Shown: positions 45,565 through 55,211, counted from the first letter of the stretch. The stretch is DNA of 64,000 nt from an uncultured Acetobacteraceae bacterium (GCA_943912335.1 CALTUD010000002.1:1-64000); one strand, 5' to 3'. Notes: generated by a model not told the origin, from the letters alone. Program-made: numbers and translations.

Positions 45565-47064
45565 ATGCCTGCTGTCGCCGAGACCCTGAACACCGTCGAG
45601 ACGCTGACCCAGTCGTCGTACAAATGGGGCTTCGAAACGGCGATCGAGATGGACCTCGCGCCGAAAGGGCTCAACGAGGACACGATCCGGCTGATCTCGG
45701 CCCGCAAGGAAGAGCCGGAATGGCTGCTCGCCTGGCGCCTGAAGGCCTTCGCCCTGTGGCAGCAGATGGATCCGCCGCGCTGGGCCCGTGTCGGCGACCA
45801 TCCGCCGATCGATTTCCAGGATGCGCATTATTACGCCGCGCCGAAAAAGAAGGCCGGTCCGAAGTCGCTGGACGAGGTCGATCCCGAGCTGCTGGCGATG
45901 TACGAGAAGCTCGGCATCCCGTTGAAGGAACGCGCGATCCTGGCCGGCGTCGAAGGCGCCGAGGCCGGGGAAGAAGGCGACCGTCCGCAGGTGGCGGTGG
46001 ACGCGGTGTTCGACAGCGTGTCGGTGGCGACCACCTTCCGCTCCACCCTGGCCAAGGCCGGCGTGATCTTCTGCCCGATCTCCGAGGCGGTGAAAGAACA
46101 TCCCGATCTCGTGCGGCAATATCTCGGCACCGTGGTTCCGGCCTCGGACAATTTCTATGCGGCGCTGAACTCGGCCGTGTTCACCGACGGTTCGTTCGTG
46201 TTCATCCCCAAGGGCGTGCGTTGCCCGATGGAGCTGAGCACCTATTTCCGCATCAATGCCCGCAACACCGGGCAGTTCGAGCGCACGCTCATCATCGCCG
46301 AGGATGGTGCGTCGGTGTCCTATCTCGAAGGCTGCACCGCGCCGATGCGCGACGAGAACCAGCTCCATGCCGCCGTGGTGGAGCTGATCGCGATGGACGA
46401 CGCCTCGATCAAATACTCCACCGTGCAGAACTGGTATCCGGGCGACAGCGAAGGCCGCGGCGGCATCTACAACTTCGTCACCAAGCGCGGCGCCTGCCGT
46501 GGCGCTCGCTCCAAGATCTCCTGGACGCAGGTGGAGACGGGCTCGGCCATCACCTGGAAATACCCGTCCTGCATCCTCCAGGGCGAGGGTTCGGTCGGAG
46601 AGTTCTATTCGGTGGCGGTGACCAACAATCACCAGCAGGCCGATACCGGCACCAAGATGATCCATATCGGCCGCGACACGCGCTCGACCATCGTCGCCAA
46701 GACCATCAGCGCCGGCCGGTCCGACAGTACCTATCGCGGTCTGGTGCGGATGCTGCCCAAGGCGTCCAACGCCCGCAACCATACGCAGTGCGACAGCCTG
46801 CTGATCGGCGACCAGTGCGGCGCGCATACCGTGCCGTATATCGAGAACCGCAACATGACCGCGAAGATCGAGCACGAGGCCACCACCTCGAAGATCTCCG
46901 AGGACCAGTTGTTCTATTGCCGCTCGCGCGGCCTTTCCGAGGAAGATGCAGTGGGACTGATCGTGAACGGCTTCTGCAAGGACGTGCTCAAGGAGTTGCC
47001 GATGGAGTTCGCGGTGGAAGCGCAGAAGCTGTTGCAGGTCAGCCTGGAAGGAAGCGTCGGATGA
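45565..47064 (+). CDS. sufB: Fe-S cluster scaffold protein SufB
   Basis: A 499-residue SufB, central part of the SufBC2D complex that builds iron-sulfur clusters. Typical stretches are KYSTVQNWYPGD, the cysteine-bearing region SYLEGCTAPM, RGACRGARSKISW, and the C-terminal FYCRSRGLSEEDA. The ATG at 45565 begins just after GAGG. Its stop overlaps the sufC start (ATGA). Confidence 0.95.
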   Translation: MPAVAETLNTVETLTQSSYKWGFETAIEMDLAPKGLNEDTIRLISARKEEPEWLLAWRLKAFALWQQMDPPRWARVGDHPPIDFQDAHYYAAPKKKAGPKSLDEVDPELLAMYEKLGIPLKERAILAGVEGAEAGEEGDRPQVAVDAVFDSVSVATTFRSTLAKAGVIFCPISEAVKEHPDLVRQYLGTVVPASDNFYAALNSAVFTDGSFVFIPKGVRCPMELSTYFRINARNTGQFERTLIIAEDGASVSYLEGCTAPMRDENQLHAAVVELIAMDDASIKYSTVQNWYPGDSEGRGGIYNFVTKRGACRGARSKISWTQVETGSAITWKYPSCILQGEGSVGEFYSVAVTNNHQQADTGTKMIHIGRDTRSTIVAKTISAGRSDSTYRGLVRMLPKASNARNHTQCDSLLIGDQCGAHTVPYIENRNMTAKIEHEATTSKISEDQLFYCRSRGLSEEDAVGLIVNGFCKDVLKELPMEFAVEAQKLLQVSLEGSVG

Positions 47065-47831
47065 GCGATTTCCTGCGTATCGCGGGGCTCGAAGCCTCCA
47101 TCGACGACAACGGCGCGCCGAAGCCGATCCTCAAGGGCATCGATCTCGCGATTCCGGCCGGCGAAGTGCATGCCATCATGGGCCCGAACGGCTCCGGCAA
47201 GAGCACGCTGTCCTATGTTCTCGCCGGGCGCGAGGAGTACGAGGTCACCGGCGGCACGGTGTCGTTCAAGGGCCAGGATTTGCTGGCGATGGAGCCGGAA
47301 GAGCGTGCCGCCGCAGGCGTATTCCTGGCCTTCCAGGCCCCGGTCGAACTGCCGGGCGTCAACAACGCCAACTTCCTGCGCACGGCGGTGAACGCGGTGC
47401 GCCGCGCGCGTGGCGAGGACGAGTTCGACGCGGTGCAGTTCCTCAAGGCGGCGCGCGCCAAGGCGAAGGCGCTGTCCATGCCGGAAGACCTGCTCAAGCG
47501 GAACGTCAATGTCGGCTTCTCCGGCGGCGAGAAGAAGCGCAACGAGGTTCTGCAGATGGCGATGCTGAACCCGTCCCTCGCCATTCTCGACGAGACCGAT
47601 AGCGGCCTCGACATCGACGCGCTGCGGATCGTCGCCGAAGGCGTGAACGCGCTGCGCTCGCCGTCCTTCTCCGCCCTGGTGATCACCCACCATCAGCGCC
47701 TGCTCGACTATCTGGTGCCGGACAAGGTGCATGTGATGGCGCGCGGCCGCATCCTGCGCACGGGCGGCCCGGAGCTGGCGCATCAGCTCGAGGCCGAGGG
47801 CTATGCGAGCTTCCTGGCGGAGGCGGCGTGA
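47061..47831 (+). CDS. sufC: Fe-S assembly ATPase SufC
   Basis: A 256-residue soluble ABC ATPase. Walker A is GPNGSGKST, signature FSGGEKKR, Walker B LAILDETDSGLD; the FLAFQAPVELPG segment is SufC-specific. It dimerises on SufB-SufD and drives cluster assembly. Four-base overlaps on both sides (ATGA with sufB, GTGA with sufD) fix its limits. Confidence 0.95.
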   Translation: MSDFLRIAGLEASIDDNGAPKPILKGIDLAIPAGEVHAIMGPNGSGKSTLSYVLAGREEYEVTGGTVSFKGQDLLAMEPEERAAAGVFLAFQAPVELPGVNNANFLRTAVNAVRRARGEDEFDAVQFLKAARAKAKALSMPEDLLKRNVNVGFSGGEKKRNEVLQMAMLNPSLAILDETDSGLDIDALRIVAEGVNALRSPSFSALVITHHQRLLDYLVPDKVHVMARGRILRTGGPELAHQLEAEGYASFLAEAA

Positions 47832-49093
47832 ACGCGCTCGCACCCCGCACGGCCGGACGCGACAACGCGGCCGGGTTCGTCGCCGAATACCAGACCAAAC
47901 GCGACCGTCTCGGCGATCTGGCCGCACGTGACGCCGCGGGCGAATGGCTCGGCCGTCACGGCCTGCCGCGACGCACGGAAGAAGCGTTCAAATACACCGA
48001 TCTGCGTCCGCTCTGGGAGCGCGACCGTTCGGCGGCTCCGGCCGGTTCCGCCTTCGCGCCCGCTCTGCTCGACGCCCTGTTCGAGCGGTCCGGTCTCGAT
48101 CGCGACTGGCCGCGTCTGGTGTTCGTGAACGGTCGCCTCGACGTCGCCTTGTCGAATACGTCCTCCGGCGGCTTCGCAGGCGTCGGCAGCGATGCGCCGG
48201 ATCATCCGGTGGTGGCGCTGAACACCATGCTGGCCGAGGACGGCGCCACCGTGCATGTCCCGGCAGGGACGGATGCCGGGCGTCTGGTGCTGATCTCTCT
48301 TTGCAGCGCCGGCGCCGACGCGCATCTGCGTCATCGCGTCGTGCTGGAACGTGGCGCCAGGCTCTCCCTGGTCGAGATCGCGGCGGGCGAAGGTGCCTAT
48401 GCCGGCAACGCGGTCAGCGAGATCACCGTGCAGGCCGAGGCCGCACTCCAGCATGTTCGCCTGCAGCAGGATGCGGCAGAGGCCGTCTCTCTGTCGCATG
48501 TGCGGGCCACCGTCGCCGAGCGCGGCTCCTATGACGGATTCAATCTGGCCCTGGGTTCCGCGGTGGCGCGCCATGAGGTCCGCGCGCGTCTCGAAGGCCC
48601 TTACGCCATCGTGCATGTGAACGGCGCACAGCTTCTGGGCAGCACCCAGATCGCCGATCTCACCAGCGCCATCGTGCACGCGGCACCGCACACATCGTCG
48701 CGCCAGACGGTGAAGAACGTGCTCACAGGCCGCGCGCGCGGCGTGTTCCAGGGCAAGATCCTGGTCGATCGCATCGCGCAGAAGACCGACGGCTATCAGA
48801 TGAACCAGGCGCTGCTTCTGTCCGAAGAGGCCGAGATCAACGCCAAGCCTGAGCTGGAAATCTTCGCCGACGACGTGAAATGCTCGCACGGCGCCACGGC
48901 CGGCGCGCTGGACGAGGATCAGATGTTCTATCTGCGCTCGCGCGGCGTGCCGAAGGGGGAAGCCCGCGCGATCCTGGTGCGCGCCTTCCTCGAGGACGCG
49001 TTCGACCTCGTCGCCGACGAGCCCGTCCGCGCTCTGCTGGAACGCGCCACAGATGGCTGGTGGGATCACGCGGACGGGCTCGCCGCGTCATGA
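47828..49093 (+). CDS. sufD: Fe-S assembly protein SufD
   Basis: A 421-residue SufD with RRTEEAFKYTDLRPLWE at the N-terminus, the beta-helix core, and the C-terminal LLSEEAEINAKPELEIFADDVKCSHGAT and FYLRSRGVPK signatures. It pairs with SufB. GTG start overlaps sufC; the stop overlaps sufS (ATGA). Confidence 0.94.
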   Translation: MNALAPRTAGRDNAAGFVAEYQTKRDRLGDLAARDAAGEWLGRHGLPRRTEEAFKYTDLRPLWERDRSAAPAGSAFAPALLDALFERSGLDRDWPRLVFVNGRLDVALSNTSSGGFAGVGSDAPDHPVVALNTMLAEDGATVHVPAGTDAGRLVLISLCSAGADAHLRHRVVLERGARLSLVEIAAGEGAYAGNAVSEITVQAEAALQHVRLQQDAAEAVSLSHVRATVAERGSYDGFNLALGSAVARHEVRARLEGPYAIVHVNGAQLLGSTQIADLTSAIVHAAPHTSSRQTVKNVLTGRARGVFQGKILVDRIAQKTDGYQMNQALLLSEEAEINAKPELEIFADDVKCSHGATAGALDEDQMFYLRSRGVPKGEARAILVRAFLEDAFDLVADEPVRALLERATDGWWDHADGLAAS

Positions 49094-50328
49094 ACGCCGT
49101 TTCCCCCGTCGGGCCGGATCTGAGCGCCTATCGCGCCGATTTCCCCATTCTGGGGGAGAAGGTGCGTGGCAAGCCTCTGGTGTTTCTCGACAGCGCGGCC
49201 TCGGCGCAGAAACCGGTGCAGGTGATCGACGCCATGTCGGACGCCATGCGCAGGCAATACGCCAATGTGCATCGCGGCCTGCACTGGATGAGCGAGCGCA
49301 CCAGCGACGTGTATGAAGGCGTGCGCGACAAGGTGGCGGCGTTCCTCGGCGCCGCCTCCCGCGAGGAGATCGTGTTCACGGCGAACTCCACCGCCGCGAT
49401 CAATCTCGTGGCGCATTCCTTCGGGTCGCTGCTGAAGCCGGATCAGGCGGTGCTGATCTCCGAGATGGAGCATCACGCCAACATCATCCCGTGGCAGTTG
49501 CTGCGCGACCGCACCGGCATCGCCCTGCGCGTCGCGAAAGTGACCGACCGGGGCGAACTCGATCTCGACTCGCTGCGCGCCGAACTCGCCGACGGCAAGG
49601 TCGGGCTGGTCTCGGTCACCCATATGTCCAACGTGCTCGGCACGGTGACGCCGGCGGCCCAGATCGCCCGTATCGCGCACGAGGCCGGGGCGCGGGTGAT
49701 GTTTGATGGCTCGCAGGCCGCGGTGCATCAGCCGGTCGACGTGCAGGCGCTGGATGCCGATTTCTACGTCTTCACCGGCCACAAGCTCTACGGCCCCACC
49801 GGCATCGGCGTGCTCTGGGCGCGCCGCGAACTGCTGGAGGCGATGCCGCCCTTCCTCGGCGGCGGCGACATGATCGGCACGGTCCGGTTCGAGGGCTCCA
49901 CCTGGGCCGAGGTGCCGCACAAATTCGAGGCGGGCACGCCAGCGATCCTGGAAACGATCGGTCTCGGTGCCGCGATCGACTACGTGCAGCGGATCGGCAT
50001 GGACGCGATCCACGCGCACGAGACGGAACTGACGGCGCATGCGCTGGACCGCCTGCGCGCGATCGAGGGGCTGCGCGTGGTCGGGGAGGCGCAGCAACGG
50101 GGCGGGGTGATCTCGTTCAGCCTCGCCGGCGCGCATGCGCACGACATCGCCACGCTGCTGGACCAGAACGGCATCGCCGTGCGCGCCGGCACCCATTGCG
50201 CCGAGCCGCTGATGCGCCGTCTCGGCCTGACCTCCACCGCGCGGGCGAGCTTCGCGCTGTATACCACCCGCGAGGAGGTGGACGTTCTGGCCAACACGCT
50301 GGACCGCGTCCGGCTGTTTCTTGCCTGA
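49090..50328 (+). CDS. sufS: cysteine desulfurase SufS
   Basis: A 412-residue group II cysteine desulfurase. PLP-binding Lys about 232 lies in FTGHKLYGPTG and the sulfur-carrying Cys about 370 in RAGTHCAEP. It mobilises sulfur from cysteine for SufBCD, probably passing it to the SufU protein encoded next. Confidence 0.95.
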   Translation: MNAVSPVGPDLSAYRADFPILGEKVRGKPLVFLDSAASAQKPVQVIDAMSDAMRRQYANVHRGLHWMSERTSDVYEGVRDKVAAFLGAASREEIVFTANSTAAINLVAHSFGSLLKPDQAVLISEMEHHANIIPWQLLRDRTGIALRVAKVTDRGELDLDSLRAELADGKVGLVSVTHMSNVLGTVTPAAQIARIAHEAGARVMFDGSQAAVHQPVDVQALDADFYVFTGHKLYGPTGIGVLWARRELLEAMPPFLGGGDMIGTVRFEGSTWAEVPHKFEAGTPAILETIGLGAAIDYVQRIGMDAIHAHETELTAHALDRLRAIEGLRVVGEAQQRGGVISFSLAGAHAHDIATLLDQNGIAVRAGTHCAEPLMRRLGLTSTARASFALYTTREEVDVLANTLDRVRLFLA

Positions 50329-50788
50329 CGCAGCCTCTCCCCCCGCGACGGACGCGCTCTACCGCACGCTCGTGGTCGGTCGTGCCCGTGCGCCCGTGTT
50401 CGCAGGCGCGGTCGAGGCGGCCGACGGAACGGGTGAGGGGTCCAATCCTCTCTGCGGCGATCGCGTTTCGGTCAGCCTGCGGCGCGACGCGGACGGACGC
50501 ATCGCGGATATCCGTCACCAGAGCGATGGCTGCGCCATCTGCGTCGCCGCCGCCGATCTGATGGCGGAGACCGTAGCGGGCCATGATGCCGAGGCGATCG
50601 GCGCGCTTCGGGACGGGTTCGAAGCGCTGTTGCGTGACGGCGCCGAGGCCATGCCCGAGGCGGAACGCGACCGGCTCGGTTTGCTGAACGCCTTCGCCGA
50701 CCTACATGAATACAAGTCGCGCCGGAAATGCGCGACGCTGTCGTGGTCGGCTTTGTCGGCCGCGCTCGCACCGGACGGAAAAGCATGA
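50321..50788 (+). CDS. sufU: SufU-type iron-sulfur assembly protein
   Basis: A 155-residue IscU-fold protein with the SufU layout: SNPLCGD (Cys45, Asp47), DGCAIC (Cys71) and RRKCATL (Cys137), with the longer spacing between the last two that separates SufU from IscU. In Firmicutes SufU is a zinc-bound sulfur acceptor for SufS; the same role is inferred here. The start is a TTG at 50321 overlapping sufS by eight bases, and the stop overlaps the next gene by four. Confidence 0.88.
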   Translation: MPDAASPPATDALYRTLVVGRARAPVFAGAVEAADGTGEGSNPLCGDRVSVSLRRDADGRIADIRHQSDGCAICVAAADLMAETVAGHDAEAIGALRDGFEALLRDGAEAMPEAERDRLGLLNAFADLHEYKSRRKCATLSWSALSAALAPDGKA

Positions 50789-51213
50789 CGGAGCCCACCG
50801 AAGCGGCCGAAACCGGCAGGAAACTGCCGAACTTCACCCTGGCGACCGACCCGGCGCCGGAGCAGACCGCGCATGTCTCCGCCTGGACCCCGGACGGCGA
50901 GCAACCCGCGCCGCTCGACGAGGACGCGATCATCGCCGCGATCTGCACCGTGTTCGACCCGGAAATCCCGGTGAACATCTACGAGCTGGGCCTGATCTAC
51001 GCCATCGACCTGCACGATGATGGCCGGGTGAAGGTCGAGATGACGCTGACCGCGCCCGGCTGCCCGTCGGCGCAGGAACTGCCGGTGCAGGTGCGCGACG
51101 CGATCCTGCTGGTGCAAGGCGTCACCGGCTGCGAGGTCGAGACGGTGTGGGACCCGCCCTGGGACATGAGCCGAATGAGCGAGGATGCCCGCCTGTCGCT
51201 CAACATGTTCTAG
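50785..51213 (+). CDS. sufT: SufT/MIP18-family (DUF59) protein
   Basis: A 142-residue DUF59 protein: a disordered start followed by the MIP18 domain (VFDPEIPVNIYELGLIY, LTAPGCPSAQELP, VWDPPWDMSRMSEDARL). Such proteins help cluster maturation or transfer. The ATG overlaps the sufU stop, so it is part of the same message. Confidence 0.9.
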   Translation: MTEPTEAAETGRKLPNFTLATDPAPEQTAHVSAWTPDGEQPAPLDEDAIIAAICTVFDPEIPVNIYELGLIYAIDLHDDGRVKVEMTLTAPGCPSAQELPVQVRDAILLVQGVTGCEVETVWDPPWDMSRMSEDARLSLNMF

Positions 51214-51267
51214 GGCCGATTAACGTTCACGCTGAATGATATTCGTTGTGCTCTGAAGGAGCCGATC

Positions 51268-51642
51268 ATGGGCCAGACCGAGATCACCGCCGCGCCGACG
51301 AAGCGTCGCGCCCTGCCGCCGCTGATGCAGCTGTCGGAGAAAGCCGCCGCAAGACTCCAGGCCATGTATGACGGCGCGCATGCCGGACAGCTGCTGCGGA
51401 TCAGCGTCGGCACCAAAGGCTGTTCCGGCCTGTCCTACGACATGAACTGGGTGCCGGAAGCCGCGCCGACCGACGAGGTGGTTTCCGATCGCGGCCTCAC
51501 CGTACTGGTCGACCGCAAGGCCTCCCTCTTCCTTATCGGCACGACGATGGATTTCGAGGTGAAGGACCTGTCCGAGGGCTTCGTCTTCATCAATCCGAAC
51601 GAGAAGGGCCGCTGCGGCTGCGGCGAGAGCTTCCATGTCTGA
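51268..51642 (+). CDS. sufA: HesB/IscA-family A-type carrier (SufA)
   Basis: A 124-residue A-type Fe-S carrier with the three conserved cysteines at 52 (KGCSGLSY), 116 and 118 (RCGCGESF). It closes the SUF operon, 54 bases after sufT, with AAGGAG before its ATG. Only six bases separate its stop from the convergent GNAT gene. Confidence 0.92.
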   Translation: MGQTEITAAPTKRRALPPLMQLSEKAAARLQAMYDGAHAGQLLRISVGTKGCSGLSYDMNWVPEAAPTDEVVSDRGLTVLVDRKASLFLIGTTMDFEVKDLSEGFVFINPNEKGRCGCGESFHV

Positions 51643-51648
51643 CGGGCG

Positions 51649-52131
51649 CTACGCCGGTTCGAGATTCCGGTGCAGGAACAGGCTGTGCCCGTTCTCGGCG
51701 TAGCTGCCGAACGGGCCTCCGTCCCGGAAACCTCTGTTCCGATAAAGCGAGAGTGCCGCCTGGAACCCCGGACCGTTCCCCGTTTCCAGGCTGAGACGCG
51801 TCAGCCCCGCTTCTTTCGCCTCCACGACGATCCTGTCCAGCAAGGCCGCCGCCACACCTTGCCGCAGATGATCAGGGTGCGTGCGCATGCTCTTCACCTC
51901 GCCGATGCGGTCGGGCAGCAGGCGCAGCGCGCCGATTCCCGCGATCCGGTCGCCGCGCCATGCGCTCCAGACCCTGATATAGGGTGCTCGCAGGGAGTCG
52001 ATCGGCAGGGCGAAGACGGCATCCGGTGGGGAGTCGCTGTGCATCCCGGCCAGATGCAAAGCCACCAGCATGCGGCTCTGCTCGCCCGTCAGGTCGTCCC
52101 GCTCGATCCTGAGCGGGGCGCGATCAGCCAC
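51649..52131 (-). CDS. GNAT family N-acetyltransferase
   Basis: A 160-residue GNAT acetyltransferase. The acetyl-CoA loop is in HPDHLRQGVAAALLDRIV, preceded by the VKSMRT strand and followed by LSLETGNGPGFQAALSLYRNRGF, close to the PanM/YafP-like group. Substrate unknown. It overlaps the 3' end of the RNA methyltransferase gene by eight bases, so they are probably co-transcribed. Confidence 0.85.
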   Translation of the reverse strand: MADRAPLRIERDDLTGEQSRMLVALHLAGMHSDSPPDAVFALPIDSLRAPYIRVWSAWRGDRIAGIGALRLLPDRIGEVKSMRTHPDHLRQGVAAALLDRIVVEAKEAGLTRLSLETGNGPGFQAALSLYRNRGFRDGGPFGSYAENGHSLFLHRNLEPA

Positions 52132-53458
52132 GGTTCGGACGCGGCATCGGCCCGCGACGCACCACGACCTTCTTGCTGAACACGCACACGGCCTCGATCC
52201 GCGCCGACCACAGGAACTGGTCGATCACCGACAAACGCTCCAGCGTGTAGCCGGCTTCCGCCAGCATCGCCGCGTCGCGCTGCAAGGCCGCGGGGTTGCA
52301 GCTCACATAGATCACCTGACCGACCCCGGACGCCGCGATCTCGCGCATCTGCGCCCCGGCCCCGGCATGCGGCGGGTCGAGCACGATCGCTCCCACCCCG
52401 GCCAGATCGCGCGACAGCATCGGCTGCCGGTTCAGATCGCGCGTGCCGGTCTCGATGCGCCGTCCACCGGCGGCACTGCGCAGCGCATCCACCGCCGCCT
52501 GATGACCTTCCAGCGCCAGAACCCGCGCCCGCTCCGACAGGGCGAAGCTGATCGTGCCACAGCCGGCATAGAGTTCCACGATCCGTCCCGAACGCGGCAG
52601 CTTCGGCGGCAGACCGGCCAGAACCGCCGACACGATCGCCTGTTCTCCGCTCGCCGTCGCCTGCAGAAACGCGCCCGGCGGCGGCTGCACTATAGCGTCG
52701 CCGAAACGATGCGCGATCGGCGCGGTCTGGCTGACGATCTCCGGCGTGTCCTGCGTGCCTTCCGCGCGCCAGGCGATGCGCGGGATCGCGTTCTCGGTCG
52801 CGAATTCGGCCAGAATGGCGCGGTCGCGCGCGTTCAGCGGTCCGTCGGTCGCGATCAGCAGATCGGCGCCGCCATCGAGCGCGTTCACCACCAGGGACCC
52901 TTCACGCCGCACCGCCTGCACCCGCGCCAGAACGCCGCGCAGGGTGCGCACCAGCGCGAACAAGGCCGGCTCCAGAACCTGGCATTCGGTGAGGTCGACT
53001 ACCGCCTCTCCACCGCGCTCGTGCAGCCCGATCAGCAGTGCTCCGCCATGAAGGCGGCGGATCGCCAGATCCATGCGCCGACGCGTGTGCGGCGCGCTCT
53101 GTGCCGTCTCGATCCGCGCGGGGAGGGAGAAGCCAGCGGCACGCAAGGCGGCGGAGACCTGTTCCACCTTCCAGCGCAGATTGGCGGCATCGCTCTGGTG
53201 CTGCAGCACGCAGCCGCCGCATTGGCCGAACAGGGAACAAGGCGGCCGAACCCGGTCCGGGCTCGGTTCGATCACTTCGATCGTGCTGGCGCGGTTGCGA
53301 CCCGGGATCGGTTCGGCCAGCACGGTTTCGCCGGCCAGGGCGTAGCGCACATGGATCGGCGCGCCCTCGGCACGGCAGACGCCGTCGCCATCCGCGCCGA
53401 GCTGGTCGATCCTGGCCCGGAACTCAGCCTGCATCGAAGCCGGGATCGTCCCCGACAT
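52124..53458 (-). CDS. TrmA/RlmD-family RNA 5-methyluridine methyltransferase
   Basis: A 444-residue SAM-dependent RNA methyltransferase. An N-terminal TRAM-like region (RYALAGETVLAEPI) precedes a cysteine cluster (CSLFGQCGGC plus an upstream or downstream Cys) for a 4Fe-4S cluster; the Rossmann domain has ELYAGCGTISFAL, DPPHAGAG and the catalytic YVSCNPAALQRD. It methylates uridine in tRNA or 23S rRNA; which one is unclear. An ATG at 53434 is an alternative start. The 5' end overlaps the helicase gene upstream. Confidence 0.88.
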   Translation of the reverse strand: MSGTIPASMQAEFRARIDQLGADGDGVCRAEGAPIHVRYALAGETVLAEPIPGRNRASTIEVIEPSPDRVRPPCSLFGQCGGCVLQHQSDAANLRWKVEQVSAALRAAGFSLPARIETAQSAPHTRRRMDLAIRRLHGGALLIGLHERGGEAVVDLTECQVLEPALFALVRTLRGVLARVQAVRREGSLVVNALDGGADLLIATDGPLNARDRAILAEFATENAIPRIAWRAEGTQDTPEIVSQTAPIAHRFGDAIVQPPPGAFLQATASGEQAIVSAVLAGLPPKLPRSGRIVELYAGCGTISFALSERARVLALEGHQAAVDALRSAAGGRRIETGTRDLNRQPMLSRDLAGVGAIVLDPPHAGAGAQMREIAASGVGQVIYVSCNPAALQRDAAMLAEAGYTLERLSVIDQFLWSARIEAVCVFSKKVVVRRGPMPRPNRG

Positions 53459-55211
53459 CGATCTCGACCTCGGCGCGTCCGGCGCGGTCGCGCCGGGTCG
53501 GCAGCAACATGAAGGCCGGAATCTCGTCGCCGAACCCGATCACCGCCGGGCCCAGATCGTCCTGGCGATAGCGGTCGCGACGCGGCTCGCTCGAACGATC
53601 CTGGCGCTCGTTGCGGTCGGTCCGCTCCGGTGCGCGATCGTTGCGACGATCCGTCCGCTGCTCGTTGCGATCGCCCCGGTCGTTGCGGCGCTCGCTACCG
53701 CGATCGTTGCGCTGCTCGTCCCGACGCTCGGAACGCTGCGGCTTCTCGTCCGTGCTCTGCGCGGCGGTGCTGGACCGGCTCTCGTCCCGACCGCTCTTGC
53801 TGCGCGAATCGTTGCTCTTGCCGCGCCCGCGACCGCGTCGAACCGTGCCCTCGGCCCATTCGGCGGTCTCGATGCCCTCGACGGCCATCGGCGGGATCGG
53901 CTTGCCGGTCAGCTTCTCGATCGCCTCGACGAACTGACGGTCCTCGGGAGCGGCGATGGTGTAGGCATGGCCGGTGCGTCCGGCGCGGCCGGTGCGGCCG
54001 ATCCGGTGCACATAGTCCTCGGCATGGATCGGCACGTCGAAATTGAAGACGTGGCTCAGACCGCCGATATCGATGCCGCGCGCGGCGACGTCGGAACAGA
54101 CCAGAAGCTGGATCTCGCCGCTCTTGAACTTCTCCAGGGTCGAGAAGCGCAGCGACTGCGCCAGATCGCCATGCAGCGGCCCGGACGAGAATCCGTGCTT
54201 GGTCAGCGACTTGTTCAGCATGTCGACGTCGCGCTTGCGGTTGCAGAAGATCAGCGCGTTCTGCACCTCTTCCGACCGGATCAGCTTGCGCAGCGCCTTG
54301 CGCTTGTCCATCTCGTCCACCAGCACGAGGCCGGTCTCGATGGTGGTCGCGACCGAGGCGGCGCGCGACACGGTGACTTCCTTCGGGTTCTGTAGGAAGG
54401 CGTCAGCCAGCCTTTTGATCTCCGGCGCCATGGTGGCGGAGAAGAACAAGGTTTGCCGGTTCGGCGACAGCAGGGTGACGATGCGTTCGACATCGGGAAT
54501 GAACCCCATGTCCAGCATGCGATCCGCCTCGTCGATCACCAGCGTGCGCGTCTGCGTCATCAGCAGGCCGCCACGCTCGAACAGGTCGAGCAGACGGCCG
54601 GGCGTCGCGATCAGGACGTCCACGCCGGCATTCAGCGCCGCCTTCTGGTCGGCCATGCTTTCGCCGCCGATCAGCAGCGCATGGGTGAGCTTCGTGTACT
54701 TGCCGTACATCACGAAGTTCTCGGCCACCTGCAGCGCCAGCTCGCGGGTCGGCTCCAGAATCAGCGAACGCGGCATCCGGGCGCGGGCGCGGGAGCCGGA
54801 CAGGATGTCGAGCAAGGGCAGGGTGAAGGAGGCGGTCTTGCCGGTGCCGGTCTGCGCCACGCCGAGAACGTCGCGGCCCATCAGCACGTAGGGAATGGCC
54901 TGGGCCTGGATCGGCGTCGGGTGCTTGTAGCCCATCTCGTCGATGGCGCGCAGAAGCGGCTCGGACAGGCCGAGATCGGAGAACAGCGGGCGCGCATCGG
55001 CTTCCGCCGCCGGAAGCGTCTCGCCCGTCTCGGGCTCGGCCTGGACGGACCTGTCGTCCTCGAACGGGCTGTCCGGCTCGGCGAAGGCGCCGCCCACATG
55101 CAAGGGCCCGGTGGTGAACGCGATCGCCTCAGCCTCGACGCCGGTATCGACCGCCGTGTGCTCGGTCTCGCTGCTGAACGCGTCGGTGGTCTGGTTGCTG
55201 CTGTCGCTCAA
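53424..55211 (-). CDS. DEAD-box RNA helicase with arginine-rich tail
   Basis: A 595-residue DEAD-box helicase (RhlE-like core). Motifs seen: Q motif PTPIQAQAIP, I AQTGTGKT, Ia PTRELALQ, II DEAD, III SAT, V ARGIDI, VI HRIGRTGRAGR. About 130 residues at the C-terminus are a disordered RGRGRGK and R/D/N/E-rich tail (repeats of RNDRG/RTDRR). The start is most likely TTG at 55211 with GAGAG before it; the frame is open to a GTG at 55337, but that part is Arg/Pro-rich and unlike the family. It acts in RNA unwinding, e.g. ribosome assembly or cold growth. Confidence 0.88.
   Translation of the reverse strand: MSDSSNQTTDAFSSETEHTAVDTGVEAEAIAFTTGPLHVGGAFAEPDSPFEDDRSVQAEPETGETLPAAEADARPLFSDLGLSEPLLRAIDEMGYKHPTPIQAQAIPYVLMGRDVLGVAQTGTGKTASFTLPLLDILSGSRARARMPRSLILEPTRELALQVAENFVMYGKYTKLTHALLIGGESMADQKAALNAGVDVLIATPGRLLDLFERGGLLMTQTRTLVIDEADRMLDMGFIPDVERIVTLLSPNRQTLFFSATMAPEIKRLADAFLQNPKEVTVSRAASVATTIETGLVLVDEMDKRKALRKLIRSEEVQNALIFCNRKRDVDMLNKSLTKHGFSSGPLHGDLAQSLRFSTLEKFKSGEIQLLVCSDVAARGIDIGGLSHVFNFDVPIHAEDYVHRIGRTGRAGRTGHAYTIAAPEDRQFVEAIEKLTGKPIPPMAVEGIETAEWAEGTVRRGRGRGKSNDSRSKSGRDESRSSTAAQSTDEKPQRSERRDEQRNDRGSERRNDRGDRNEQRTDRRNDRAPERTDRNERQDRSSEPRRDRYRQDDLGPAVIGFGDEIPAFMLLPTRRDRAGRAEVEIDVGDDPGFDAG

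Noticed and set aside
45624..47060. Long plus-strand frame running through sufB into sufC
   Set aside because: Only the part from 47061 (SufC) is real; the upstream part is an out-of-frame reading of sufB.
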